Source: Megamerina dolium
Lineage: Eukaryota; Arthropoda; Insecta; Diptera; Megamerinidae
Assembly: GCA_963854835.1 (NCBI GenBank)
Contig: OY978529.1
Span: 13,043,139-13,107,138 of the forward strand
DNA length: 64,000 nt
Direction: 5' to 3'
The notes below the pieces were generated by a model. It was not told the DNA's origin, did no database searches, and saw only the letters and a list, made by a program, of their open reading frames with translations. This document shows positions 1-10,435 of the stretch, piece after piece. How positions within the stretch are numbered: position 1 is the first letter of the stretch; every line of letters begins with the position of its first letter. Position numbers and translations under genes: made by a program.

Positions 1-2
1 TA

Positions 3-776
3 GATTACTTCAGTAAATGGCCTGAAGTATACCCCATTCCAAATCAGGAAGCTAGTACAGTTGCGGATGTATTCGTCAACCAATGGGTTACTCGTTTTGG
101 TGTACCGATGGAGTTACACTCAGACCAAGGTCGAAATTTCGAATCAGTTGTATTCCAAGAGATATGCCGTATGCTGGGTATATACAAAACTCGTACAACA
201 CCTTTGCATCCACAATCTGATGGCATGGTAGAACGATTTAACCGTACCTTGGAGGAATATTTGAGAAAAGTCGTAGATAAATACCAAAGAGACTGGGATG
301 TACATATACCAATGTTCCTCATGGCATATCGATCCGCAAAACATGATACGACGGCTACTACACCGGCAATGGCAATTTTTGGAAACGAGTTAAGACTGCC
401 AGCTGATTTAAAATTTGGAGTTGTAACACCAACGAGATCAACCGAAGGAAATTATACTAGCGAAAAGCGGGAACAGTTGGATGAAGTACATCAGTTCATC
501 AGAGAGCGGTCGCAGATGATAAGCGATAAGATGAAGGCCAGGTATGACTTGAAAGCAAATTCAAAAGGGTTCTATGAAGGAGAGCTTGTAATGCTTCATA
601 ATCCACAACGAAAGAAAGGCCTGTCCCCTAAACTCCAGACTCATTGGGAAGGACCATATGAGATTATAGCAAAGATAAATGACGTAGTATATCGTATTCA
701 ACGTGCCTGGAATAAAAGAGCAAAGTTGAAAGTAGTGCACTTAGAGCGACTTGCGCCATATCGAGGGGAAGTATAA
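3..776 (+). CDS. Ty3/gypsy retrotransposon pol, C-terminal integrase part (runs off the left edge)
   Basis: The frame is open from base 3 to the TAA at 776 (257 residues), so the true start lies outside the window. The DDE catalytic residues of a retroviral-type integrase are visible: D in DYFSKW at the start, D in HSDQGR, and E in GMVERFNRTLEEY, in the usual spacing. The C-terminal part carries the GPYEI / VHLERLAPY type end seen in gypsy-group pol proteins. It would insert the reverse-transcribed element into host DNA in the nucleus. A purine run at about 803-812 and then an LTR follow directly, which is the normal 3' order. No frameshift is visible here, so this may be a fairly young copy. 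It is not a host gene. Confidence 0.93.
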   Translation, partial: DYFSKWPEVYPIPNQEASTVADVFVNQWVTRFGVPMELHSDQGRNFESVVFQEICRMLGIYKTRTTPLHPQSDGMVERFNRTLEEYLRKVVDKYQRDWDVHIPMFLMAYRSAKHDTTATTPAMAIFGNELRLPADLKFGVVTPTRSTEGNYTSEKREQLDEVHQFIRERSQMISDKMKARYDLKANSKGFYEGELVMLHNPQRKKGLSPKLQTHWEGPYEIIAKINDVVYRIQRAWNKRAKLKVVHLERLAPYRGEV

Positions 777-814
777 AAACTTGTTCTGGACGAACAAGGT
801 TAAGAGGAGGGCAG

Positions 815-1251
815 TGTAACGAGTATCGATAGTTGATTACTCATCACTATTGTGACTGACACTATTGGCAGCATCGAAACGAATGTCAACAAAAAGAAAT
901 GAGCGATAACCAGAACAAGCCAACGAGAAAGGAAGAGAAGAATCTCGATAAAGGAAGATTCTGGGGTGTTGCCAACAGAGTATAAATAGAGCCAGTGTTG
1001 AGAAGGAAAATCAATCTACTTCCGAACGTGATTGCGAAAACATTGATACAGAGGCAAAAGTTGCAAGTACATTTAAGTGTTATAGTAAATAGTTGATTGT
1101 AAACAGTGTTGATTGTAAATAGAGATTATTAAATAAATAGTTGCTGTATATAGTTGTATAAAATAAGTGTTGCAGTTATCATTAACAGAATCCAGTGATC
1201 GAACAAGGTAATTCAAATAGAATTAAACGCTCACAGAATAAAAACGTAACA
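815..1251 (+). mobile_element. 3' LTR of the gypsy-type element
   Basis: It begins TGTAACGAG right after the polypurine run and ends CGTAACA, so it has TG...CA ends. A TATA-like box (TATAAATA) lies near 981 and an AATAAA-type signal near 1130. The same sequence recurs at 20595-20978, is partial at 2099-2285, and is inverted at about 21659-21825, which fixes the borders. Confidence 0.88.
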
Positions 1252-1295
1252 ATATATATGCAAATATGTATATTAACAAAACTATTTTTTTTTAG

Positions 1296-1475
1296 ATGGC
1301 AGAAAACAAGTATCGGAAAGTCTGGTGTACCAGCGATGAAATCACATTGCTGGACTTGTGGGCTGAACGGGCCGGAGATTTGCGTCGCACCAATCGCAAT
1401 CTGCATATATATGCAGATATCTCAATTGAAATGTCCACGAAATTTACACAGAAGTTGCATTGTATTATTTTTTAA
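1296..1475 (+). CDS. Short Myb/SANT-like (trihelix-type) DNA-binding domain fragment
   Basis: An open frame of 59 codons starts at the ATG at 1296, straight after a T-rich stretch ending in TTTAG, a good splice acceptor. The translation has two tryptophans 12 residues apart, an acidic DE pair and LLDLW, then an LRRTNRN run. This is the pattern of the first two helices of Myb/SANT-like (trihelix) domains. It stops after the second helix region, so it is truncated or continues by splicing. Such domains occur in host regulators and as the accessory protein of PIF/Harbinger transposons. It lies between two LTR fragments and next to a MITE with a Harbinger-type target duplication family, so a transposon origin is plausible but not shown. 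Confidence 0.5.
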   Translation: MAENKYRKVWCTSDEITLLDLWAERAGDLRRTNRNLHIYADISIEMSTKFTQKLHCIIF

Positions 1476-1675
1476 TTTATTTAATAGCAATAGAATTTTT
1501 TCATTAAATTGCTGTTGATTTTCTAAAAATAGCAAAATCGCCAATAAAATTTTTCTTTTATCCATTTTAATTTGACTATTTTCAAAACTTCAAAATCAGA
1601 TGTCTAAATGCACAAAGTTGTCGTCTGTCACTGTGAATTTCTAATGTGCATTTATGCTTCTTAATGCAAATTAAT

Positions 1676-2096
1676 TTTGTTCGTCTGTCTAGACTATTAA
1701 AGAGGATTAGGGCAATTTACAATGGCAACACTGCTGAAAAATTTTTATTGTGAATTTTTCTCGATCCAACTTAGAAAACAATACGTGTGTTCGCTTATAA
1801 AAAACTTTCAACCATTGTTAACAGTTTTCGACATGAAAAGCGTTGGCGAACAAATAAACCCAGCTGTGAATTACGAACTGTGAATGTCAATTTACAACTT
1901 TCTGATAGTTTTCAGTTCACGTACTTGCTGTAGAGTGTCAGATGACAGAAATTGATAGTGAATGTAATGTAAGTGAGCAGACCTAATAAAACAGCAATCA
2001 GCTGTTTAGTTAATCCGCAATACTGCCGTATGTCAGGTTAGTATTTTATTCGGATTAAGTGCGTCGTTAATCCGGATTAACGTTGCCGTCTGCTAT
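1676..2096 (-). mobile_element. Diverged copy of the TAA-duplicating MITE (see 15823-16349)
   Basis: Read on the minus strand, this segment follows the MITE at 15823-16349 for most of its length: the GCCGTCTG terminal motif near 2090, the CGGATTAACT block, the spaced AACAATTGTT-like block and the GCAATTTGCC-like block near 1715 are all shared. About 80 bp next to one end are missing and the ends are degraded. It abuts the LTR fragment at 2099. Confidence 0.7.
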
Positions 2097-2098
2097 AA

Positions 2099-2285
2099 AG
2101 GAAGATTCTCGAGGCAAAAGTTGCAAGAGTTATTGTAAATAGTTGATTGTAAACAGCGTTGATTAGATAAATTGTTGCTGTATATAATTGTACAAAATAA
2201 GTGTTGGAATTATTATTGACAGATTCCAGTCATCGAACAAGGTTAATTCAAATAAAATAATATCACAAAATAAAATCGTAACAAT
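2099..2285 (+). repeat. Partial gypsy LTR (right part only)
   Basis: The sequence matches the right part of the LTR at 815-1251 (GAGGCAAAAGTTGCAAG, then the TTGCTGTATATA region, then the end CGTAACA). The left part is missing, and the MITE occupies that side. It looks like a solo or broken LTR. Confidence 0.75.
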
Positions 2286-2688
2286 ACCAAAATTACAAAA
2301 AGGTATTCTACAAAGTAGTCGTTGGTATACGTATCAAATGAAAATTCATCGTGAATTGTTTTTTTTTTTTCTTATTTTTCCAAAATTCAAATTTTTAGCC
2401 GATGTACACGTTTGTTATTATTACAAAATGTCAGACATAAGTCAAGCAATTTTGCTAACCACAAAGTGGTAAGGAAGTGGAAATCAAGTCGTAAATATTA
2501 CAAATGTACATTTTGTACCATGTTTATGAAGATTAATGAATAAGCGTTGCAGATTTTCATAAAAGAAACAGAATATTTATTCTTGCAGCACGTTTTTACT
2601 GGCGTCCATTGTGTGTGCAGGTGGATGCTGTTTGAAAAAAGAAAATGTAAAATCCCGTCCTACATGACTCCTACAAGGAAATATCGGA

Positions 2689-4237
2689 ATGATAATACAC
2701 AAAAAGTTGAAGCCACTACACTGGCTAATCCTAGGTTTACTGTGTTTCTTTATACTTATTGGCTATCGGTTGTTGTGGCAAGTTGAGATGCGATTGCCAA
2801 ATGGTTTGTTTGCTTATTTGATTCTTTATGTGCATGCTATTCAGAATTATTTGATTGCAGCTATAAAACCACTACAGGGAGATGCTCGTTTTGGTGACGA
2901 TCTCTTTAATTATGAGGAAGATATGGTAGTGCTATACAATCGAGTTCCCAAAACAGGGTCCACTAGTTTTGTGAACATCGCATATGACTTGTGTAAGCGC
3001 AATAAATTTCATGTATTGCATATCAATGTCACAGCCAATATGCATGTACTGTCGTTGCCAAATCAGGTAATGAGTAAATACTCGTGCAAATAGCTTTATA
3101 AAAATTAATGTTGACATTTTACAATAAGATCCAATTTGTACGCAACGTATCAAAGTGGCATGAAATGAAACCAGCACTCTACCATGGTCACATGGCGTTT
3201 TTGGATTTTTCTAAGTAATTGCGACCTGAACGTACATATCAATGATCATAGGTTGACACCACGTAACTAACGATATATATATTTTTCAGTAGATAAAAAA
3301 AGGCCATAGCCTTTTGAGAAAATTATTAATTTAAAATCATGAAAAATATATTATTGGATGCGGCATAGGAAAAAATTTACCGGTTACTAGGTGTCTACCT
3401 ATGACCACTGATATGCCTTATGTGTATTAACCATTATATTTTTAGATTTCAAATTGCACAAAAACCTATCTACATTAATATAGTACGTAAGCCTCTAGAT
3501 AGACTTATCTCCTATTATTACTTTTTGCGTTACGGAGATAATTATCGTCCAAATTTGGTGCGCAAAAAAGCAGGAAATAAAATTGTAAGCCCTTAATTAA
3601 GTTGATTTACATTGATGTGAGTGTGGCATTAATTTTATTTCTCCACAGACGTTTGATCAATGTGTTGCATTAAAACAACCAGACTGTGACCCAAAAAATA
3701 TGTGGTTGCAAATTCCGTTTTTTTGTGGACATGCTGCTCAATGTTGGTAAGTATTTGATGTAATTATAAAAACAAAACATTTTATTGAAATATTATGGTA
3801 AAATATAACTAGGGAACCTGGCAATGAATGGGCATTAAAGCAAGCTAAACGAAATATGGTCAACGAGTATTTTCTCGTGGGGGTAACTGAACAAATGGAG
3901 GAATTTGTTGATTTGCTTGAAAGATCACTTCCTAGGTAATATGAAATATTTCAGATGGCGAGCTTCTATTTAAATTGCATCTACTTCAAAAAGAATTTTT
4001 CATGGATTCCGAGATTACTACCAACATTCCAATAAATCACACCTTCGTCAAACTTCATGGAAAATCTATCCGAGCGAAGAAACTGTGAATGCTATAATGA
4101 AGTCGAAAATATGGCAGATGGAGAATAATCTATACGAGTTTGCACTAGCACAATTTGACTTTAACAGACGTAAACTTACAGTCACCGATAACACACATTT
4201 ACAGAAATTCACATATGAGAAGATAAGACCAAAATGA
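2689..4237 (+). CDS. Hs2st: Heparan sulfate 2-O-sulfotransferase
   Basis: Transfers sulfate from PAPS to C2 of iduronic acid in heparan sulfate, in the Golgi. Six exons join in frame with GT-AG borders: 2689-3066, 3129-3214, 3446-3584, 3649-3746, 3813-3935, 3994-4237, giving 355 residues, the usual family length. A type II signal anchor lies at about residues 11-30. The 5'-phosphosulfate binding motif KTGST is at 88-92 and the YHGH motif with the catalytic histidine pair at 145/147. The 3'-phosphate motif [14 protein letters not shown] is encoded by exon 3. The cysteines of [15 protein letters not shown] and the C-terminal KMEN/YEKI-like end are present. The start at 2689 puts the anchor at the N-terminus. 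No defect is visible. Introns are 58-231 bp. Confidence 0.95.
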
Positions 4238-5287
4238 AAACCAATTTATTATATCTTTTATACTTTTATATGTCCCACGTATTGTATTTTATATTTATTT
4301 ATTTATTGTAAATAGCAATAATATTTTCCGAATTTGCTGTACTTAACTTAAATAATGGTATATGTTTATACTTGTGGCAGCTCACACGCATTTAAGTAAT
4401 TTGCGGAAGTATCCTGCTAGAAAAAGACACTTGTTAATATGTCATCACGTCATCACAATCGGAAGCAATAACTCATGTGTCTCTGTCTGCAATGTATAGC
4501 AACAATTATATAGCATATCATAGCAAATGTATTCTTGTGTTAACATTTTATAAGCGCACGTAATTTGTGCAACTCATGTTATACTACTTTTGATACCGTA
4601 GAAAGGTACCTACTGACAATACCCACAATTGTGCATATAGAACGTATAATTTAATATCGTGAATAAGAGGTTATTGTAAATGAATAGTAGATAAATAAAT
4701 AAATGTAAATATGACAATTAATTGTATATATGTGTGTATTTTACATAAAATTTCGAATTGTTACTGTCGTATTAAATTCTTAACAGCGTTTTTGAAAAAA
4801 AAAAACGCAACGAAAAATGCCGTCCTCATAGATTTACGTTAGAAATTCATCACCTTAAACACGTAATCTAAATTATGAATGCGCTAAATTGTGTAACTGG
4901 TGACGCATCGTCGTTCAGACAGTAGATTGAGGTGCATTAATCGTTAACTTTTTTGGGCTTATGAGCTGACTGAACCTATTTCGAGAGTAATTTATATTAT
5001 ATCACGAAAAGAGAATGCTGCTTTTTTCAATCCATTTCATTTGATTTACAAACATTAACAATAAAGCTAATCATTTATTAGTGACGTCGATTGTACCTAT
5101 ACAAAAGTTAGTTCTATAGTCCAACTTTCTTTTACGATCAAAGTACGTAATTTGTATGCAGAACATTATACTTCTATCACAATTGATGAATTGCACTTTT
5201 TGGTCGTCGTTTCTATAACATTGGAATGATAATTATGGGATTTACCTATGTACATTGCGGTTAACTGAGAACATCCCGTACGTTTGT
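4238..5287. other. 3' flank of Hs2st, no gene seen
   Basis: AT-rich. An AATAAA run near 4694 is a likely polyadenylation signal for Hs2st. I see no open frame with codon structure and no repeat that I can link to other parts of the window. Confidence 0.5.
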
Positions 5288-6189
5288 ATTAGAGTGGTCC
5301 ATTTTAGAGAGCGTAGAGCTTCAGTTTTTTTTTTTTTTGTGCTATGAACGAAGAGTAATTGCTGAAATTTATGCAAACATATTGAAATAAGATCGTACCG
5401 TCTCGGAACTTATGTTAAAATAGCAGATTCGTTTCTTCATAATGTCATAGGGAGCATTAGCGATCATATTCGGCAGGTTCTGACATAAATCTGATTTGTG
5501 AAATAACGCGCTAATTTACGCAAGATCCGCGAGAACCATTTTTTTGTTGTTGTATATGTATTAATAAAAGTTTTGCTATGGAACATACTGCCATGCATTA
5601 TGATGTGTAGCAAATGAATCTTATTCATAATATCTTTACCAGGTTGTACGATATTGTCGTCTCTAATTCAGAAACAGTTGGTTTTCTCAATCATTTACTA
5701 TAATTCATTTGCAAAAATTTGAGCCAAAATATCCTTGATCGGACGGTTTCCGACATTGTTTGCAAGAAGGAATAATTTGAATTTCGTGTGTTGATTAAGT
5801 ATTATTTTTTACAAAAAAAAAAATAATATCTCCAAGGAAAAGATTTTAGTCAAATAAAGAAGTCATCATGTCAAGCAACGCATATTTTAAGGGGTGGGAC
5901 AACTCGTATTTTTCTGTAAGCATAAAAAATAAATTTGACAAAAAAAAATGCGTTATAAGTATTTAGACTTTTACATATGTTTTTATTGAACCACCAGATA
6001 TTTCGGTTTGCGTTGAACGCGTTGAACGTTGTATTGTTGGCAGTTATCGAGATATCTTTATTTAAAATTTACCTATCAAATGTTATAAATTAGCATTTTT
6101 TATCGTCAATTCAACTTTACACAGTAAAAAATATTGGTTGGCGACCATTTAAACCAATTTCAAAGCTTATATGTAAGGACCACTCTAAT
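5288..6189. mobile_element. TIR element, ATTAGAGTGG family, 902-bp copy
   Basis: The ends are ATTAGAGTGGTCC and GGACCACTCTAAT, perfect inverted repeats of 13 bp. Two shorter elements with the same ends lie at 31122-31531 and 58025-58201. No transposase frame is visible inside, so it is non-autonomous. Target duplication is unclear. Confidence 0.75.
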
Positions 6190-6613
6190 GTGTATCAGGA
6201 GTAACTTTACAAAACGTATTAAATCAAGTTTTAATAATTGTAGGCAAATCGAGACAGTTTTTTAACACAGTGTGAATGTGGAATTACAGCTTCATTATGT
6301 AAACTAATATTTTTTGAAAGTGTGGTGCTAGGTAGAATGTTTTGAAATTTGAACAAATTGGAAGGATCAATAAAATTACATTTTTATTCGTAAATGGGAT
6401 TACTATGTCAAAATTAATATTTTTTCTTTTGCATACTTATTTCTTAAATATGCGTTATATTGGTGAGAACATCATCAATACGTTTTTAATAAATTTTTAA
6501 TGCAAAAAATTGTAGTTTTTCTGTATACATTTTAATAGATTTCACTCCGAAGAATACAAAAATTTCAAAAATAAATCAAATAGCAAAAAAAATGGTTTTA
6601 TCATGTTTCGTTG
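6190..6613. other. AT-rich spacer, nothing recognised
   Basis: No open frame, repeat or RNA gene that I can support. Confidence 0.4.
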
Positions 6614-6954
6614 TGGGTGCCGTAGCTCAGTGGTTAGTGTGTTGGCCTTCTGATCTGTAGGTCGTGGGTTCAATTCCCGGCCGAAGCATAGCAAATTTAA
6701 TATCGAAGATTTTTCTTTCGAACGTACCCACCTGTCGGCAAGCAATTGCCAATTCCTCCGGCAGTAACAATTTGTCATGGAAAAGTTTCTAAAAGAACTC
6801 TGTGACAAAGCTCAAAAAAGTGATGTCACAATAGTTTTGTCGCTCGGAACCGGCTAAAATAAGTAGGTCCCTTCTAATACTGTCCAAAATTTAACACGCA
6901 CAACAGTAATGGAAGTAATGGGGCTTTAAGTGCCACATATTTATATTATTTTTT
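6614..6954 (+). mobile_element. tRNA-derived SINE (best-preserved copy)
   Basis: The head from about 6617 has a Pol III A box (CGTAGCTCAGTGG) and B box (GGGTTCAATTCCC) in tRNA spacing. The body (CACCTGTCGGCAAGCAATTG, CTCTGTGACAAAGCTC, GGAACCGGCTAA, AAGTAGGTCCC) and the tail GGGGCTTTAAGTGCCACATATTTAT recur at 30215-30485, 35485-35655 (reverse) and 45590-45875, and more distantly at 60095-60330 (reverse). The clover-leaf is not a clean tRNA: the anticodon loop is too long. Confidence 0.85.
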
Positions 6955-9900
6955 TGGGCGGCAACATTTTATTATCAAATTCTGTATAGCAAACATTCTA
7001 TATAGATATGTATGTATGTAAATAAAAGGGAATACGTAAAGAATAAATGAAAACAAGAAAATCAAATTGAAAAACGAACAGAACCACACTATATGTAAAA
7101 CAATTGAATAGCATTTGAAATTTGTTCTAGTCATCATTTTCAAATTATGATTATTCATTCAATGTCTGTTTTGCCGCGATCGAGGAGTGATGAGTTTGCT
7201 ATATTCCTATATAGTTCTATTGACGGTACCAATGGGAATAGCATAAAGTTACCTTATAATTTCATTCGTAGTGCAATGACACATACATTTTAATAGTAAC
7301 ACATGTGTGCATAATTTACTTTCTGTAATTGAAAAAAAAAAATAGATAAGTGCTTCTCCACCATTTGGTTCAAAGTTCACAAAATTAAGAAGAATATTAG
7401 TGGTATGATAGATATGTCATGAAATTATATTTCAATGTGCTTAATTGTTAAATAGTTGCCCATATATGAGTGTCTAATGATTGAACACTGAGATTGTTGT
7501 AATTAACTTTTTATACTGCGCCACCTAAGTAGGTACTCATATTAGACTATAAAGTTGTACTTTACTACCGGCTACTCTAACTGAAAGGTGCTTATGTGTG
7601 CAAAGGTGTTTAATTGCAAACACGTTAATGCCCATTCGCATTGCATAAATAATATTGTGTACAAATAATATGCAGGCATATGGAACGATATACATATGTA
7701 CACACATATACGAGTATATATGTACGTACAAGTATTGTATCAGATTTAAATGGGAAAAAGTGTTGACTTCATTTGAGCTTTTTTAGCTTTTGTAGCTAGT
7801 TAACGCATATTTGATTTTCTTCAGCATATATCTTACGGCATCAACCTTTCCTATATAATCGTATTCCTTTGATACAGCATTTTTAGTAATAGTGAAAAAC
7901 TTACAAACTTTAAACATCAACACGCATGTATATGTTAAAAAAAATAATTGAAGACAGTACAAGTGATTAAGAGTACAACATATATGCATGTACATATATA
8001 TATATATATACTAAAATTGATTTATATTGCATGATATTCAGCATTCAGCATTCAGTCAAGTGTATTATAATATTTTAAATCAAATTTAATTTTGGATTAC
8101 CAACAGAAAACTTGGGTGAGTGGTTGACGAATTTTAATTACGCTAACGTAGAAATTTACCTACTTATTTAATACTGTGATTTTATGCTTGCTTTACAGTT
8201 TTCGAATCGAGTTTTATAAAATCTGTACTGACATTCTTTTTGCTTCTATAACTTCACTTCTTCAAATTGTTATGGCATCAAAAAATAATGAATTGCAAAA
8301 GTGGTTCCTTGTTTTGCTTTTACCATTTTTCTCTTCAGTCTGTTTTTCTTTATGCTTTACGTGCACGCGCTTTCGCACCGTATGCAATATTCTTTTGATA
8401 CCATACAATTACGTATTTGCATTTCCGGGAGTGTAATTTTTGTATGTTTTCGTTCATCTACATTTGCAGTTTTCGTGCAACCGTCATATAGAAAATATTA
8501 CGAATTGAAAACCAAGTTAACTTTAATAGGTAGGCAACCTACATACATAACTACTTACACTTAGAATAGGCATTGTTTGAAGCAATAACGAACATTGTTT
8601 TTGCAGTAAAAATACTAATCGTCCTTTAAAAGTCAAGGTTGGAAAGTACATGTGTGGTAACGGGAAATTTATAACTATTTACAACTACTGTTGTTTATAA
8701 TTACAGCAAGGAAGTGTTTCAACATAACCTTAACTTGTATGTATGCGTGTGTGTGTGCGCTAAAATTCAGTTAAACATACTGTGCATGTCATACAAGAGT
8801 CGCAACTTGACATAAGAACGTGAATTTTTTCCGAAATCTAAATTTTTTCTGATTTCGATATATTACCATCCAATACACCCCTATAATATTTACTATGCAG
8901 TACTAGAGGATAACGGATTTACAAGCAAAAAGTCATTACATTTCATACAGTTTTTCAGATTTGAAATTGTATTTTCGTTCTCCTGTAAAATATCCAAAAT
9001 GTATGTTTATACATACAAATATGTAACTGATACTTACATATTTCAGAAAAACTGGAAGTTTATAAAATACCATGGCAGAACTACTTCAGTTTGTAGCGAT
9101 AGCAACAATTTGTAATTTGTTTTTGCCTTTATGTTTTCATAGCATAGCATATTGTGTGAAACCCCATATACATTTTTGTGCAAAATTTTGCGCATATTGT
9201 TTTTGTTTTGCTGTAGCACTGCTTTAGCCCGAATGAGATTATATACAATAAAGAGTATCAACAACAATATACACCTCTGTCATTGTTATTACATTGTGTC
9301 CCGGCAAAAGGGCATATTTATGCAATGATGCGACCTTCAGTTGAACTTCAGTTTGAACGGCCATAAACCTCTTGGCGCAAAACTTATAGGAACTGGTATT
9401 GTATTTTATCATATTTCTGCTTACTCATTTTAATGCACATAAAAGTGATTTTAATCCGATATTTGTCAGAAACTTTCCACCAATTACCAATTCTATAATG
9501 GAAGAGCATAGAGAGTACATCTGTACAGTCATACAGATGGTGAGAAGTCTATCTTAGTTGTAATCTCTCTTGAAATGTATCATCGTTTGAAAACAGCATG
9601 ATTTTTTATAACACTTTTTTTGACCATCAAATTGGAATCGCGAGAGTAATATAGAGAGAAAGAGAGAGAGCGAGTAAGGAAAGGAAGGTAGAAAAGAGTG
9701 AAGAGATGAATACATTAAAAAAAAAACACCGCTCAAGATGTGAACTTTTTTTAGTGCTATGGTTTGTTTATTTCGCAACTTTACTTATTGTTAAATAAAA
9801 CGACATGTTCTCAGCTTAACTTTAAGCAGTTGTATTTTAACATCAACGATATACGTGTGTGTTTCTTTTTGACGATTTTTGCTTACAATTCAAGATCACG

Positions 9901-10435
9901 GTTTAATCGAAAACAGGTCTTTTTTTTCTTCTTATTATTATATATTTTTTTGCAACGTAGGAAAAATATCTACTTTGTGGTTTTTTTCCTGTTTCATATC
10001 ATGTTTCGAACCAACGGTTTTTGATACGTTGCTAAAGATAAAATATACGCCTGGTTCGACTTTAAGGCTACCCTTTGTACTTACTTTATTTAGCTCGACG
10101 TAAAAAAGTAACGAAATATTAAGAGTAAACAAAAAAAAACAGCTACAGTAAATGACTGCGATTTTTTTTAGTTTCTCTTGTTTCTTTTAGCAAAATCTGC
10201 AAAATTGAAGGTTAAATAGAAATGTGTAGAAATGGATAATAAAAATTTTAGTGCCAAGGTTTTGTTGTTCAACTCTTGTGAGATAATAAATTTTTTGCTT
10301 ATTTTAGAAACTGCATAAATTTTTCTACTGATGCAGGGTGACATTTTTCTTTATTTGAATATATAAATTACATATAACTAGCAAAACGTAAAGCAGGTTT
10401 AAATTTGACAGAGAAGAAAATAAAATTACAACAAA
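6955..10435. other. Long AT-rich intergenic stretch with microsatellites
   Basis: Contains a short (TA)n near 7995-8011, a CATTCAG triplet run near 8040-8056, and a GA-rich run near 9655-9672. Open frames here are short, hydrophobic and AT-driven, without splice context or family motifs. I see no gene. Part of it may hold upstream regulatory DNA of the CRAL-TRIO gene. Confidence 0.45.

Noticed and set aside
2188..2472. Gene upstream of Hs2st
   Set aside because: The frame starts inside an LTR fragment and runs into AT-rich sequence; no motif.
6617..6690. tRNA gene
   Set aside because: A and B boxes are good, but the anticodon loop is too long and the same sequence recurs with a common non-tRNA body; it is the head of a SINE.
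9554..10132. Small membrane protein genes
   Set aside because: Frames on both strands overlap and are rich in F, L, Y and S because the DNA is T-rich; no splice or family evidence.
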